Origin: Pseudomonas sp. P8_241
Lineage (GTDB): Bacteria > Pseudomonadota > Gammaproteobacteria > Pseudomonadales > Pseudomonadaceae
Length of the DNA: 64,000 nucleotides
Reading direction: 5' to 3'
Assembly (NCBI RefSeq): GCF_034008315.1
Contig: NZ_CP125377.1
Location: 372,001 to 436,000, forward strand
Positions within the stretch are counted from its first letter, which is position 1. Each line of letters begins with the position of its first letter. The position numbers and the translations under genes were made by a program. Positions 45,948 through 54,972 of this stretch are shown here, in pieces. The notes beneath the pieces are model-generated. The model saw only the letters and a program-made list of their open reading frames with translations, was not told the DNA's origin and did not search any database.

Positions 45948-47897
45948 ATGCACAACACCCTGGAACAGGTTTTCGGTTATCCACAGTTTCGGCCTGGGCA
46001 GGAGGCTGCGGTCAGCGCGGTACTGGCGGGGCGCTCGGCGGCGGCTATTTTTCCCACCGGTTCCGGCAAGTCCCTTTGCTATCAATTATCGGCCGTGCTG
46101 CTGCCGCACCTGACGCTGGTGGTTTCGCCGTTGCTGGCATTGATGCAGGATCAGTTGGCGTTCCTGCAACGCCACGGCATCGCCGCGGGCAGCATCGATT
46201 CGGCCCAGAGTCGCGATGATGCAATCGATGTGATGGCCCGCGCCAAGTCCGGTGAATTGAAGATTCTGATGATCTCGGTCGAGCGTCTGAAGAACGAGCG
46301 TTTCCGAAATTTTTTGCAGCAGGTGCCGATCTCGCTGCTGGTGGTGGACGAGGCGCATTGCATCTCGGAATGGGGCCACAACTTTCGCCCGGACTACCTC
46401 AAGCTTCCTGACTATCAACGGCAGTTCAACATTGCGCAGGTGCTGCTGTTGACGGCCACGGCGACGCCCAAAGTGATTGCAGACATGCAGTCGAAATTCG
46501 CCATCGCCGCCGCCGATGTAGTGACCACGGGTTTCTATCGCCCCAACCTGAATCTACTGGTGGAGCCCGTGCGTGGTCAGGACAAGCGTCGGCGTCTCGT
46601 CGAGTGGATGGGTGAGCGCCACGGCCAACCCAGTATCGTCTACGTCACCCTGCAGAAAACCGCCGAGCACATTGCCGAACACCTGAACCGTAATGGCATT
46701 GAAGCGCAGGCTTATCACGCCGGTTTACCTCACGATCAGCGCGACGTTATCCAGAAACGCTTCATGGGCGGGCAGTCCAATTGCATCGTCGCCACCATTG
46801 CATTCGGCATGGGCATCGACAAAAGCGATATCCGCAATGTGGTGCATTTCGACCTGCCCAAATCCATCGAAAACTACAGCCAGGAAATCGGCCGTGCGGG
46901 GCGTGATGGCCAGCCGTCCGAGTGCCTGGTACTGGCCAACCGCGACAGCCTCAACGTGCTGGAAAACTTTGTCTACGGCGATACGCCTGAGCTGGATGGC
47001 ATCCGTCATGTGCTCGACGAATTGCAAGCCTGCGCTCCGGAAGGGCAATGGGAGTTTTTGCTGGGGCCGCTGGCGGACCAGAGCAACATCCGTCAGCTCC
47101 CGCTCAAGACCTTGCTGGTTCAACTGGAGCTGCGGGGAATCATCGCCCCGCGCTACGCCTACTATGCCGAATACCGATTCAAGTACTTGCTGGAGCCCGA
47201 TGCCTTGCTGGCGCGTTTTGAGGGTGAGCGCAGGGATTTCGTCGCAGCCATTATCCAGACCTCCAGCCGTGCCCGAACCTGGGCCACGGTGAATTTCGAT
47301 GCCCTGTACGAGCAGCATCAAGCCGAGCGCAATCGAGTGGTCAAGGCGCTGGATTATTTTCAGGAGAAGGGTTGGGTCGAGCTGGAAAGCAAGCAGATGA
47401 CGGAGGTCTACAGCCTGCTGCAAAGCAATTTCGACAGCGCCGCGTTGAGCGAAGAGCTGCACGCTTACTTCAGACGACACGAACACACCGAGATCGCACG
47501 GATTCACGCGATGCTGGATCTGTTCGCTACCGAGCGCTGCCTGGGTTATCGCCTGGCTGAATACTTCGGTGACGAAAATGCACCGCAGCAATGCGGGCAT
47601 TGTTCGGTGTGTCACGGGCAAGTGGCGCGGTTACCGGCACCACCGGCGTTGCCGGCGCTTGTGGATAAAAACTTCGAGGCGCTGTGTGGCAATTTTATCC
47701 ACAGGCACGAGCAGCATACGGGCAGCGCGCCCTCGGCTGAGCGCACGACGCGATTCTTGTGCGGGATCAGCGTGCCGTTGTTCACCAAGCTCAAGGCGCG
47801 GGCGATTCCGGGGTTTGCGGCGTTGGAGGATTATCCGTATGCCGAGGTGCGGGCGTGGGCCGAGCGGCATCTGCAGGAGGCCACATCCATCCGCTGA
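45948..47897 (+). CDS. recQ: RecQ-family ATP-dependent DNA helicase
   Basis: 3'-5' superfamily 2 helicase of 649 residues. Motifs in order: FRPGQEAAV (motif 0), FPTGSGKSLCYQ near 38-49 (Walker A), VVDEAHCISEWGHNFRPDY near 131 (DEAH plus the RecQ aromatic loop), TATATPKV, and QEIGRAGRDGQPSEC near 310. A zinc-binding set C-x(17-20)-C-x2-C-x2-C follows near residues 528-552 (CLGYRL ... CGHCSVCH), with no obvious HRDC domain at the end. Length and sequence differ from the standard RecQ, so this may be a second RecQ-like helicase of the genome. GGAGTG precedes the ATG. Confidence 0.88.
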   Translation: MHNTLEQVFGYPQFRPGQEAAVSAVLAGRSAAAIFPTGSGKSLCYQLSAVLLPHLTLVVSPLLALMQDQLAFLQRHGIAAGSIDSAQSRDDAIDVMARAKSGELKILMISVERLKNERFRNFLQQVPISLLVVDEAHCISEWGHNFRPDYLKLPDYQRQFNIAQVLLLTATATPKVIADMQSKFAIAAADVVTTGFYRPNLNLLVEPVRGQDKRRRLVEWMGERHGQPSIVYVTLQKTAEHIAEHLNRNGIEAQAYHAGLPHDQRDVIQKRFMGGQSNCIVATIAFGMGIDKSDIRNVVHFDLPKSIENYSQEIGRAGRDGQPSECLVLANRDSLNVLENFVYGDTPELDGIRHVLDELQACAPEGQWEFLLGPLADQSNIRQLPLKTLLVQLELRGIIAPRYAYYAEYRFKYLLEPDALLARFEGERRDFVAAIIQTSSRARTWATVNFDALYEQHQAERNRVVKALDYFQEKGWVELESKQMTEVYSLLQSNFDSAALSEELHAYFRRHEHTEIARIHAMLDLFATERCLGYRLAEYFGDENAPQQCGHCSVCHGQVARLPAPPALPALVDKNFEALCGNFIHRHEQHTGSAPSAERTTRFLCGISVPLFTKLKARAIPGFAALEDYPYAEVRAWAERHLQEATSIR

Positions 47898-47987
47898 ATG
47901 TTGCTCATCACAGGAATAAATTTCAAAAAAACGTTGTGGCTGACTATGGTGGGGGCTGTCTTTGGATCGCCAACAAGAGAACACAAT

Positions 47988-49214
47988 ATGAGCCAGACTC
48001 CGACGAATATTCAGCGCGCAGCCGTGATTGGCGCGGGCACCATGGGCCGAGGCATTGTCATGTGCCTGGCCAATGCCGGGGTGGCGGTGCAGTGGGTTGA
48101 TAACAATCCGCAGATGCTGGAGCAGGCGTTGGTTACCGTGGCAGACACCTACGCCCACAGTGTGCGGCAGGAGCGTATCGATCAGGCTGAAGCAGACGCT
48201 CGTATCGCCAGGGTCAGTGCTGCGCCGGATTACGCGGCCATTCGCGATGTCGACCTGGTCATCGAGGCGGTGTACGAAAACCTTGAACTCAAGCAACAAA
48301 TCTTCCGCGAACTGGATGGCCTGCTCAAGTCCGAAGCGATTCTGGCCAGCAACACCTCGGCGCTGGACATCGATGCCATTGCGGCGGTGACTCGCCGGCC
48401 GCAGCAAGTCCTGGGTCTGCACTTCTTCAGCCCGGCACACATCATGAAACTGCTGGAAATCGTCCGTGGCGCCCAGACTGCACCGGCGGTCATCGACGCT
48501 GCGTTGGCACTGGGCAAACGCATGGGCAAGGTCAGTGTGGTGTCGGGCAACTGCGACGGTTTCATCGGCAACCGCATGCTCAATACCTATGTGCTGGAAG
48601 CGCGCAAAATGCTGCTGGAGGGGGCTTATCCTTACCAGGTCGATGCGGCGCTGCAGGGTTTCGGTTTCGCCATGGGCCCGTTCCGTATGTTCGACGTGGT
48701 CGGTGTTGATCTGCAATGGCGCGCCCGACAGCTGTCCGGTATCGGTCAGGATGCGCCTGAGGTTCAGGTGGATAACCGGCTGTGTGAGTTGGAGCGTTTT
48801 GGCCAGAAGAGCGGCAACGGCTATTACCACTATGAGCCGGGCAGTCGTCAGGCTGAACATGATCCTCTGGTCGACGCGTTGGTGCTGGAAGTCAGCGAGG
48901 GGCTGGGGTTCCAGCGTCGCGAGATCAGCCAGGAAGAGATTCTGGAGCGCTGCTTGCTGGCACTGGTCAACGAAGGGGCGAAGATCCTTCAGGAAGGCAT
49001 CGCGCAGTCGTCTCACGACATCGACCTGGTTTACCTCAACGGATACGGTTTCCCGGCAGACAAGGGCGGGCCGATGGCCTGGGCGGATCAGCAAGGGTTG
49101 GCGGATATTCATCAACGCTTGCTGGCGCTGGAGACTCGCCAGGGCGATCACTGGAATCCGGCGCGGTTGATTGGAGAGTTGGCGGCGCAGGGTAAGGGGT
49201 TTGCTGACAAGTGA
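47988..49214 (+). CDS. 3-hydroxyacyl-CoA dehydrogenase
   Basis: NAD-dependent dehydrogenase of beta-oxidation, 408 residues. A Rossmann domain with GAGTMGRGI near residue 15 is followed by the catalytic region LHFFSPAHIMKLLEIVRG near 144-161 and SGNCDGFIGNRML near 190. Two C-terminal 3HCDH domains follow (about 195-290 and 310-400), the second with YLNGYGFPADKGGPM. There is no enoyl-CoA hydratase half, unlike FadB. The start at 47988 (MSQTPTN) matches the family; the longer frame to 47898 is not needed. The hotdog thioesterase 170 bp downstream may act in the same pathway. Confidence 0.85.
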   Translation: MSQTPTNIQRAAVIGAGTMGRGIVMCLANAGVAVQWVDNNPQMLEQALVTVADTYAHSVRQERIDQAEADARIARVSAAPDYAAIRDVDLVIEAVYENLELKQQIFRELDGLLKSEAILASNTSALDIDAIAAVTRRPQQVLGLHFFSPAHIMKLLEIVRGAQTAPAVIDAALALGKRMGKVSVVSGNCDGFIGNRMLNTYVLEARKMLLEGAYPYQVDAALQGFGFAMGPFRMFDVVGVDLQWRARQLSGIGQDAPEVQVDNRLCELERFGQKSGNGYYHYEPGSRQAEHDPLVDALVLEVSEGLGFQRREISQEEILERCLLALVNEGAKILQEGIAQSSHDIDLVYLNGYGFPADKGGPMAWADQQGLADIHQRLLALETRQGDHWNPARLIGELAAQGKGFADK

Positions 49215-49385
49215 TTGATGTGGCGCCCGTGCGGGCGTCTTCGCCGGCAGGCTGGCTCCCACGGTTGATCCAGGTTGCCCGCAGAATTTGTGTATGACCA
49301 GGATTCAATGTGCGAGCTTGCTCGCGATGAGTTCAAATCGGTTTTTCGACTTAGACTGGCTATCCAATTCCAGGAATCAACGCTG

Positions 49386-49805
49386 ATGCCACAACGCACC
49401 GACTACCCGCACTTTCAGCCCATCACCACGCGCTGGCATGACAACGACGCCTATGGCCACGTCAACAATGTCACCTACTACGGCTTCTTCGACACAGCGG
49501 TGAACACCTACCTGATCGAGGTCGGTGGCCTGGATATCCACGATGGCGAGGTGGTGGGGTTCGTAGTGAGTTCGGCCTGCGATTACTTTTCTTCCATCGC
49601 ATTCCCGGATCGGATCGAGATCGGTTTGCGGGTCGCGAAATTGGGTAACAGTTCGGTGCAGTATGAGCTGGCGGTGTTCAAGCAAGGGGCAGACGAGGCC
49701 TGCGCGGCAGGGCGCTTCGTACATGTGTTTGTCGACCGGGCATCGAATCAGCCTGTGACGATTCCGATCGGGTTGCGCAGTGCGCTGGAGCGGTTGGTGG
49801 TTTAA
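49386..49805 (+). CDS. 4HBT/YbgC-family acyl-CoA thioesterase
   Basis: A 139-residue hotdog thioesterase. The active-site segment is WHDNDAYGHVNNVTYYGFFDTAVN (residues 18-41) with the catalytic Asp in HDNDAYGHVNN, typical of 4-hydroxybenzoyl-CoA-type enzymes. The start at 49386 (MPQRTDYPHF) has AGGAA 9 nt upstream. It follows the 3-hydroxyacyl-CoA dehydrogenase on the same strand. In carnitine loci of other pseudomonads a dehydrogenase and such a thioesterase occur together, but this link is inference. Confidence 0.85.
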   Translation: MPQRTDYPHFQPITTRWHDNDAYGHVNNVTYYGFFDTAVNTYLIEVGGLDIHDGEVVGFVVSSACDYFSSIAFPDRIEIGLRVAKLGNSSVQYELAVFKQGADEACAAGRFVHVFVDRASNQPVTIPIGLRSALERLVV

Positions 49806-49811
49806 ACACCG

Positions 49812-49845
49812 AAAAAAAATCGCAGCCCTTGGGCTGCGATTTTTT
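49812..49845. terminator. Bidirectional terminator between convergent genes
   Basis: AAAAAATCGCAGCCC and GGGCTGCGATTTTTT form a 15-bp perfect stem with two loop bases. A-run and T-run make it functional on both strands. Confidence 0.9.
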
Positions 49846-49871
49846 CACCTGTCAGCGAAACCCTTCGGGTC

Positions 49872-50366
49872 TCAGCGACGATGGCGGTAGTACTTGTGAT
49901 GCTTGCGATGGCCGTAGGCATGGCCGCGACCCGGGTGACCATCACGGTAGTAGCGACGATCATCATGGCCGCGATGGGAATGACGATCATCATCGTCGTC
50001 GTCATCGCTCTTGTTGCCCATGTAGTTACCCAGCGCGCCACCGGCGCCACCGCCTGCTGCGGAGCCGATCAGGCTGCCAGTGGTGCCGCCCACGCTGCGG
50101 CCGACCACGTTGCCGCCTGCTGCGCCCAACGCACCACCAATGGCGGCTTCGCCACGGCTGCGTTTGTCTGCGCCGACTGCGCTACCACCCGCACCGCCCA
50201 AGGCCGCGCCGATAGTGGAACCGGTATTACCGCCGATGGATTGACCGACGACCGAGCCCAGAACCCCGCCCAATGCGCCGCCCACACCTGCTTCGGTGGT
50301 GCCGCCAGCAGAGGCAATGCCACTGACCAAGCCAAGGGACAACAAGAGAATCGAGGAGAACTTCAT
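49872..50366 (-). CDS. Glycine-zipper envelope protein with charged tail
   Basis: A 164-residue secreted or envelope protein. The signal peptide (MKFSSILLLSLGLVSGIASA, about 20 residues) is followed by four or five glycine-zipper segments such as GGALGGVLGSVVGQSIGG and GGALGAAGGNVVGRSVGG (about 25-120) that form tight membrane-inserting helices. The C-terminal 45 residues are a run of seven aspartates followed by a His/Arg/Tyr-rich tail (GHRKHHKYYRHRR). There is no lipobox. The charged tail may bind polyanions or metals; the function is unknown. Confidence 0.7.
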   Translation of the reverse strand: MKFSSILLLSLGLVSGIASAGGTTEAGVGGALGGVLGSVVGQSIGGNTGSTIGAALGGAGGSAVGADKRSRGEAAIGGALGAAGGNVVGRSVGGTTGSLIGSAAGGGAGGALGNYMGNKSDDDDDDDRHSHRGHDDRRYYRDGHPGRGHAYGHRKHHKYYRHRR

Positions 50367-50447
50367 GGAGGAACCTCAAGGGGATGACGGCGCGATCCTG
50401 AGGCTCTGGAATGGGTGTGACAATCGAAATCCGACGAATAACACGAC

Positions 50448-50465
50448 TTGTATACAATTGTGCAA
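50448..50465 (-). promoter_or_regulatory. Palindrome and possible promoter upstream of the glycine-zipper gene
   Basis: TTGTATACAA at 50448-50457 is a perfect 10-bp palindrome of a type seen as operators of GntR-family regulators. On the minus strand TTGCAC (50465-50460) followed 18 nt later by TTATTC could be its promoter. Confidence 0.3.
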
Positions 50466-50521
50466 GTTACTGTTTTTTGGGCGGAACTTAACGATTTTTC
50501 GTCGGTCTTTTACTTATTCGC

Positions 50522-50553
50522 AAAGGCCGTTTTCATTGAAAACGGCCTTTTTT
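50522..50553 (+). terminator. Strong orphan terminator (+ strand)
   Basis: AAAGGCCGTTTTC and GAAAACGGCCTTT are perfect 13-bp arms with a 3-nt loop, ending in six T on the plus strand. No plus-strand gene precedes it within 700 bp after the terminator at 49.8 kb, so a short RNA transcribed from about 50.4 kb is possible. Confidence 0.75.
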
Positions 50554-50594
50554 GTGGGCGTAAGGAATGCTGTTGAGTGGGTCATTGAAGTCAA

Positions 50595-50660
50595 ATGATC
50601 GCAGCCTGCGGCAGCTCCTACAAAGATCGGTGCAGGAGCTGCCGCAGGCTGCGATCTTTT
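50595..50660. repeat. REP pair, 'GATCGCAGCC' class
   Basis: ATGATCGCAGCCTGCGGCAG and inverted CTGCCGCAGGCTGCGATCTTTT separated by about 25 nt, just after the oxidoreductase stop. Confidence 0.82.
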
Positions 50661-50669
50661 GATATTGCA

Positions 50670-53018
50670 TCAAGCAGACCTGGCCATGATCAACCCGGTC
50701 TCGCTCGCTGCTTCCAAACGGATCGCCACAAACTTCGACGTCGGCGTATGGCTGCCATCCCCGGTGCTCTCCAGCGGCACCAGTGGATTCACTTCCGGAT
50801 AGTACGCCGCCGCTTGCCCGGCCGGGATGTCGAACGCCAGCAGTGTGAAGCCTTTCACCCGACGCTCCTCGCCATCATCCCAGATCGACACAATGTCGGC
50901 CTTTTGACCTGGCTTAAAGCCCAGGCGAATGATGTCGGCTTCGTTGACGAACAGCACGTCACGCTGACCCTTTACGCCGCGATAACGATCGTTGAGGCCA
51001 TAGATCGTGGTGTTGTACTGATCGTGGGAGCGCATCGATTGCATGATCAGGTCCGGCAACACACCGGTGGCGCGGGTGCGTTCGTGGACCAGATCCCGGG
51101 GCAGGACGTTTGGCTTGAAATTGGCCCGCCCCGATGCGGTATTCCACTTGCGTTCACCGGCACTGTTACCGAGGTAAAAACCGCCCGGGTTCTTGATCTT
51201 CTCATTGAAGTCATTGAAGTTGGGAAGGGTGTCGGCGATCAGGTCGCGGATGCGGCGGTAGTCGGCCACCAGCCAGTTCCAGTCCACCGGGTGGCTACCC
51301 AGCGTCGCAGCGGCGATGCCGGCCAGGATTGCCGGTTCCGAGCGCATCTGATTCGACAGCGGCTGCAACTGGCCGTTAGAGGCGTGGACCATGCTGAACG
51401 AATCCTCAACGGTCACCGCTTGCGGGCCTCCAGTCTGGATGTCGATATCAGTGCGGCCCAGGCACGGAAGGATCAGCGCATCCTTGCCATGGGTCAAATG
51501 GCTGCGGTTGAGCTTGGTGCTGATCTGCACGGTCAGGTCGCAGTTCTGCAGGGCTCGGAAGGTACGCCGGCTATCCGGTGTGGCCTGGGCGAAGTTGCCG
51601 CCCAGGGCAATGAACACTTTCGCCCGACCTTCGGCCATGGCGTGGATCGCCTCAACCACGTTGTGACCGTTATCGCGCGGCACTTTGAACTGGAAGCGTC
51701 GTTCCAGTGCATCGAGAAACGCGACCGGCGGACGCTCATTGATGCCCATGGTCCGGTCACCCTGCACGTTGCTGTGGCCTCGCACCGGACACAGGCCGGC
51801 ACCCGGTCGTCCGATGTTGCCGCGCAGCATCATCAGATTGGCGATTTCCTGGATGGTCGCCACCGAGTGACGATGCTGGGTGATGCCCATGGCCCAGCAC
51901 ATGATGACGTTCTTGCCCTTGGCATACATCCGCGCCGCCTGCTCGATTTCCTCGAGGGTCAGGCCGGACTGCTCGATGATCTGGTCCCACGGGGTATCGT
52001 CGATGGTCGCCAGATAGTCCAGCACGTTAACGCTGTGTTCATTGAGAAAGTCGTGATCGAACACTGCCGGGGCGCCAGTCCTTTGCGCGTCGCGCTCCCA
52101 CAGTAGAAGGAATTTTGCCATGCCGCGCATGATCGCCATGTCGCCACCGAGCGCCGGGCGGAAGAACGCGGTGTTGGTCGGTTTGTCGCCGTTGGTGAGC
52201 ATTTCGATCGGGTGCTGCGGATGCTGGAAACGCTCAAGTCCACGCTCCTTGAGCGGGTTGATGCACACCACTTGAGCACCGCGCTTGACTGCTTCACGCA
52301 GCGGTTCGAGCATTCGCGGGTGGTTGGTGCCGGGGTTCTGGCCCCAGACGAAAATCGCATCGGCGTGTTCGAAGTCGTCGAAGGTCACGGTGCCTTTGCC
52401 GACGCCAACGCTCTGCGCCAACGCCACGCCACTGGCCTCATGACACATGTTCGAGCAGTCAGGGAAGTTGTTGGTGCCGTAGGCGCGCACGAACAGCTGG
52501 TACAAAAAAGCCGCTTCGTTGCTGGCGCGGCCCGAGGTATAGAACTCGGCCTGATTCGGGCTCGACAAACCCTTCAGATGCTTGGCAATCAGGGCGAACG
52601 CATCGTCCCAACTGATCGGCTTATAGCGGTCGGTTTCTGCGTCGTAGCGCATCGGCTCGGTCAGGCGACCTTGATATTCGAGCCAGTAGTCGCTCTGCTC
52701 CAGCAACGAGGTGACGCTGTGCTTAGCGAAGAACTTGCCATCGACACGGCGTTTGGTCGCTTCCCAGTTCACCGCTTTGGCGCCGTTCTCGCAGAACATC
52801 ACCATGCCCTTTTCCGGCGAATCGCCCCAGGCGCAACCTGGGCAGTCGAAGCCACCGTTCTGGTTGGTCTTGAGCATAATGCGCAGATTTTTCAGCGCGT
52901 TGTCGCTGGTCAACCAGGCCTGGGCCACGCTGATCAGTGCGCCCCAACCCCCGGCTGGACCTCTGTAGGGCTTGTAACGAGGGACGGGTTTCTGGTCGGC
53001 TTGACGGTGTTGACTCAC
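50670..53018 (-). CDS. Molybdopterin oxidoreductase, FdhF/YdeP type
   Basis: Predicted molybdenum or tungsten bis-MGD enzyme of 782 residues, related to formate dehydrogenase H and E. coli YdeP. It has only DCPGC near residue 60 where cluster-binding members have four cysteines, so a [4Fe-4S] cluster is doubtful. The likely metal-ligand cysteine is in SNMCHEASG near 186, followed by VWGQNPGTNHPRML. It starts with GTG at 53018, with GGAGA upstream and a 4-bp GTGA overlap with fdhD. The longer frame has no support. The substrate is unknown; formate is only suggested by fdhD. YdeP-type proteins have been linked to acid resistance in E. coli. Confidence 0.87.
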   Translation of the reverse strand: MSQHRQADQKPVPRYKPYRGPAGGWGALISVAQAWLTSDNALKNLRIMLKTNQNGGFDCPGCAWGDSPEKGMVMFCENGAKAVNWEATKRRVDGKFFAKHSVTSLLEQSDYWLEYQGRLTEPMRYDAETDRYKPISWDDAFALIAKHLKGLSSPNQAEFYTSGRASNEAAFLYQLFVRAYGTNNFPDCSNMCHEASGVALAQSVGVGKGTVTFDDFEHADAIFVWGQNPGTNHPRMLEPLREAVKRGAQVVCINPLKERGLERFQHPQHPIEMLTNGDKPTNTAFFRPALGGDMAIMRGMAKFLLLWERDAQRTGAPAVFDHDFLNEHSVNVLDYLATIDDTPWDQIIEQSGLTLEEIEQAARMYAKGKNVIMCWAMGITQHRHSVATIQEIANLMMLRGNIGRPGAGLCPVRGHSNVQGDRTMGINERPPVAFLDALERRFQFKVPRDNGHNVVEAIHAMAEGRAKVFIALGGNFAQATPDSRRTFRALQNCDLTVQISTKLNRSHLTHGKDALILPCLGRTDIDIQTGGPQAVTVEDSFSMVHASNGQLQPLSNQMRSEPAILAGIAAATLGSHPVDWNWLVADYRRIRDLIADTLPNFNDFNEKIKNPGGFYLGNSAGERKWNTASGRANFKPNVLPRDLVHERTRATGVLPDLIMQSMRSHDQYNTTIYGLNDRYRGVKGQRDVLFVNEADIIRLGFKPGQKADIVSIWDDGEERRVKGFTLLAFDIPAGQAAAYYPEVNPLVPLESTGDGSHTPTSKFVAIRLEAASETGLIMARSA

Positions 53019-53854
53019 GCTTGGTTCTCCATCGCAGGGCTGTAGACCCGCGGCGCATTCTTTTGCGGCAGGTGGACGAGATTGAGGTTGTGGCGCCGAG
53101 CCCATTGCACGGCAAGGCCAGTGGGTGCCGACAGGCTGACCAGGGTCTGGATGCCGGCGCGCAGGACCTTCTGGATCAGTTCGAGACTGCAACGGCTGGT
53201 GACGATCGCCAGTCCACCAGCGGTCGGGATTTTTTGCCTGATCAGACCGCCGATCAATTTGTCGAGGGCGTTGTGTCGACCGATGTCTTCACGGCCCAGC
53301 AGCAATTCACCCTGATCATTCATGAACACCGCCGCATGCACGGCACCGCAATGCTGGCCCAACGGCTGGAACGCACCAATGCGCTGGCGCAGGCCGTCGA
53401 GCCATTCGGCGGGTGGCAGCGGCGCACCGGGCAAAACTTTCAGATCCGGCAATGCCTGCTCGACCGCCTCCACGCCGCACAACCCGCAACCGCTGGTGCC
53501 GGCCAGTTGCCGACGCTGTTGCTTGAGGTTCCAGAAGGCACGATTGGCAATGGTCACTTGCGCGTACTGCGCCGACCCCGAGCCGCTCAGTTGCAGGTCA
53601 TAAATGTCTGTGGCGTGCTCGATGATGCCGCTGCCCAGGCTGAAGCCGACGATGAAGTCTTCCAGGTCTGTGGGTGTCACCAGCATGACTGCCTGGCTGA
53701 TGCCGTTATAGGCAATTGCCAGCGCCACTTCCTCTGCCAGCGCGGTGCTGGCCGATTCCGAGTATTCAAGATCGCTGTAACTGTAGGTCTGGCTTGCGGC
53801 GGGCGCGGGCGTTTCGAGGTCAGGCGCCGCGCAGGCAGGGCGCTTGGTATTCAT
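53015..53854 (-). CDS. fdhD: FdhD sulfurtransferase for molybdenum enzyme maturation
   Basis: Delivers sulfur to the molybdenum cofactor of formate-dehydrogenase-like enzymes, 279 residues. The conserved cysteine pair is in SGCGLCGVEA near residues 121-129. Other family marks are LLGREDIGRHNALDKLIG near 184-201 and TSRCSLELIQKVLRAGI. Its stop overlaps the GTG of the oxidoreductase gene, so client and maturation factor are co-translated. Confidence 0.92.
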   Translation of the reverse strand: MNTKRPACAAPDLETPAPAASQTYSYSDLEYSESASTALAEEVALAIAYNGISQAVMLVTPTDLEDFIVGFSLGSGIIEHATDIYDLQLSGSGSAQYAQVTIANRAFWNLKQQRRQLAGTSGCGLCGVEAVEQALPDLKVLPGAPLPPAEWLDGLRQRIGAFQPLGQHCGAVHAAVFMNDQGELLLGREDIGRHNALDKLIGGLIRQKIPTAGGLAIVTSRCSLELIQKVLRAGIQTLVSLSAPTGLAVQWARRHNLNLVHLPQKNAPRVYSPAMENQA

Positions 53855-53946
53855 GGCATCACCGACGGGTTGATCAGCTTTAAGACTAGGCGTGACAACA
53901 TGTCGCGTCTAATCGCTATTACTGATCCGCCGATAGATGCGCTCGA

Positions 53947-54834
53947 TCAAGAGCCTGTCAGCGATTGCTGATAGATCGCAAAACAGGCTTCCGCCAGTGC
54001 CGAGCGTGGCGCACTGCGACGCATGATCAGTCCGAGTCGGCCGAGAGTCTGGGCGTTTTCGATCGGTTGCAATCGCAGATGTTCGGTCAGACCCTCAAGG
54101 CCGCCCTCCAGCGGCATCACGGCGCAACACAGGCCGCCGTGCACAGCTTGTAACAGTTGATGCACGGCATCGGTCTGCAGCAAGGGCTGTGGGCTGAGTC
54201 CGCGGCTATGGAAGTTGTGATCAATGGACTGACGAAAGTGCATGCCACTGGTGAGCATGCCCAGCGGTAACTCGATCAACGATTCCCAACTCAGCGGTGC
54301 GGGGCCAAAGGTGAAGAAACGCTGGTCGTACAGCAGCCCCATGCGGGTTTCGCTGAAGGACAGTGAGTCGAAATGTTCGGCGTTCAGGCGTTCCAGGTAA
54401 GACACACCCAGGTCCAGACGATTGTTCGCCAATTGTTCGAGGATCTGCTCGGAACTCAGTGCGGACAGTTCGAAGCGCAGGTTCGGGTGCTCGGCGTGCA
54501 AGCGTTGCAACAGCGGCAGCGGGTCGAAGCTCGACAACGGCACCACGCCCAGTCGCAAGGTGCCAACCAGATTGCCGCGACAGGCCGCCGCCTCGGCGTA
54601 CAAGCCGTCATAGGCTGCCAGTACCGTGCGAGCCCAAGCCAGCACCCGCTCGCCCGGTGCGGTGAATCCTTCGAAGCGTTGACCGCGGTTGACCAGCGAC
54701 AGATCGAGTTCTTCTTCCAGGCTGCGCAAGCGCATGGACAGCGTCGGCTGGGTAATGTGGCAACGCGCGGCGGCCTGGCCGAAATGGCGGGTTTCGTCGA
54801 GCGCGATGAGGAATTTCAGCTGTTTGATGTCCAT
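53947..54834 (-). CDS. LysR-family transcription regulator
   Basis: A 295-residue regulator with an N-terminal winged helix (MDIKQLKFLIALDETRHFGQAAARCHITQPTLSMRL) and a periplasmic-binding-protein-like effector domain (about 90-290). It is upstream of fdhD on the same strand, about 90 bp away. The redox Cys pattern of OxyR is absent. The target is probably the fdhD-oxidoreductase pair, from position only. Confidence 0.88.
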   Translation of the reverse strand: MDIKQLKFLIALDETRHFGQAAARCHITQPTLSMRLRSLEEELDLSLVNRGQRFEGFTAPGERVLAWARTVLAAYDGLYAEAAACRGNLVGTLRLGVVPLSSFDPLPLLQRLHAEHPNLRFELSALSSEQILEQLANNRLDLGVSYLERLNAEHFDSLSFSETRMGLLYDQRFFTFGPAPLSWESLIELPLGMLTSGMHFRQSIDHNFHSRGLSPQPLLQTDAVHQLLQAVHGGLCCAVMPLEGGLEGLTEHLRLQPIENAQTLGRLGLIMRRSAPRSALAEACFAIYQQSLTGS

Positions 54835-54972
54835 CTTCGCTCCAGGGCGCTGGGAAGGCGCGAATTCTATCGCCTGGCGGGAAGCGGCGTCATTGGTCGG
54901 GTTGAATTCGCAAGGGATAACCGTGGTCTAGTCTTTTGCGTCTGGACAACTTAATCCCATGGAGAGCAAACA

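Noticed and set aside
53947..54834. LysR gene considered as oxyR
   Set aside because: The HTH is similar in style, but the paired redox cysteines of OxyR are not in the expected spacing and the gene lies with fdhD, so no name is given.
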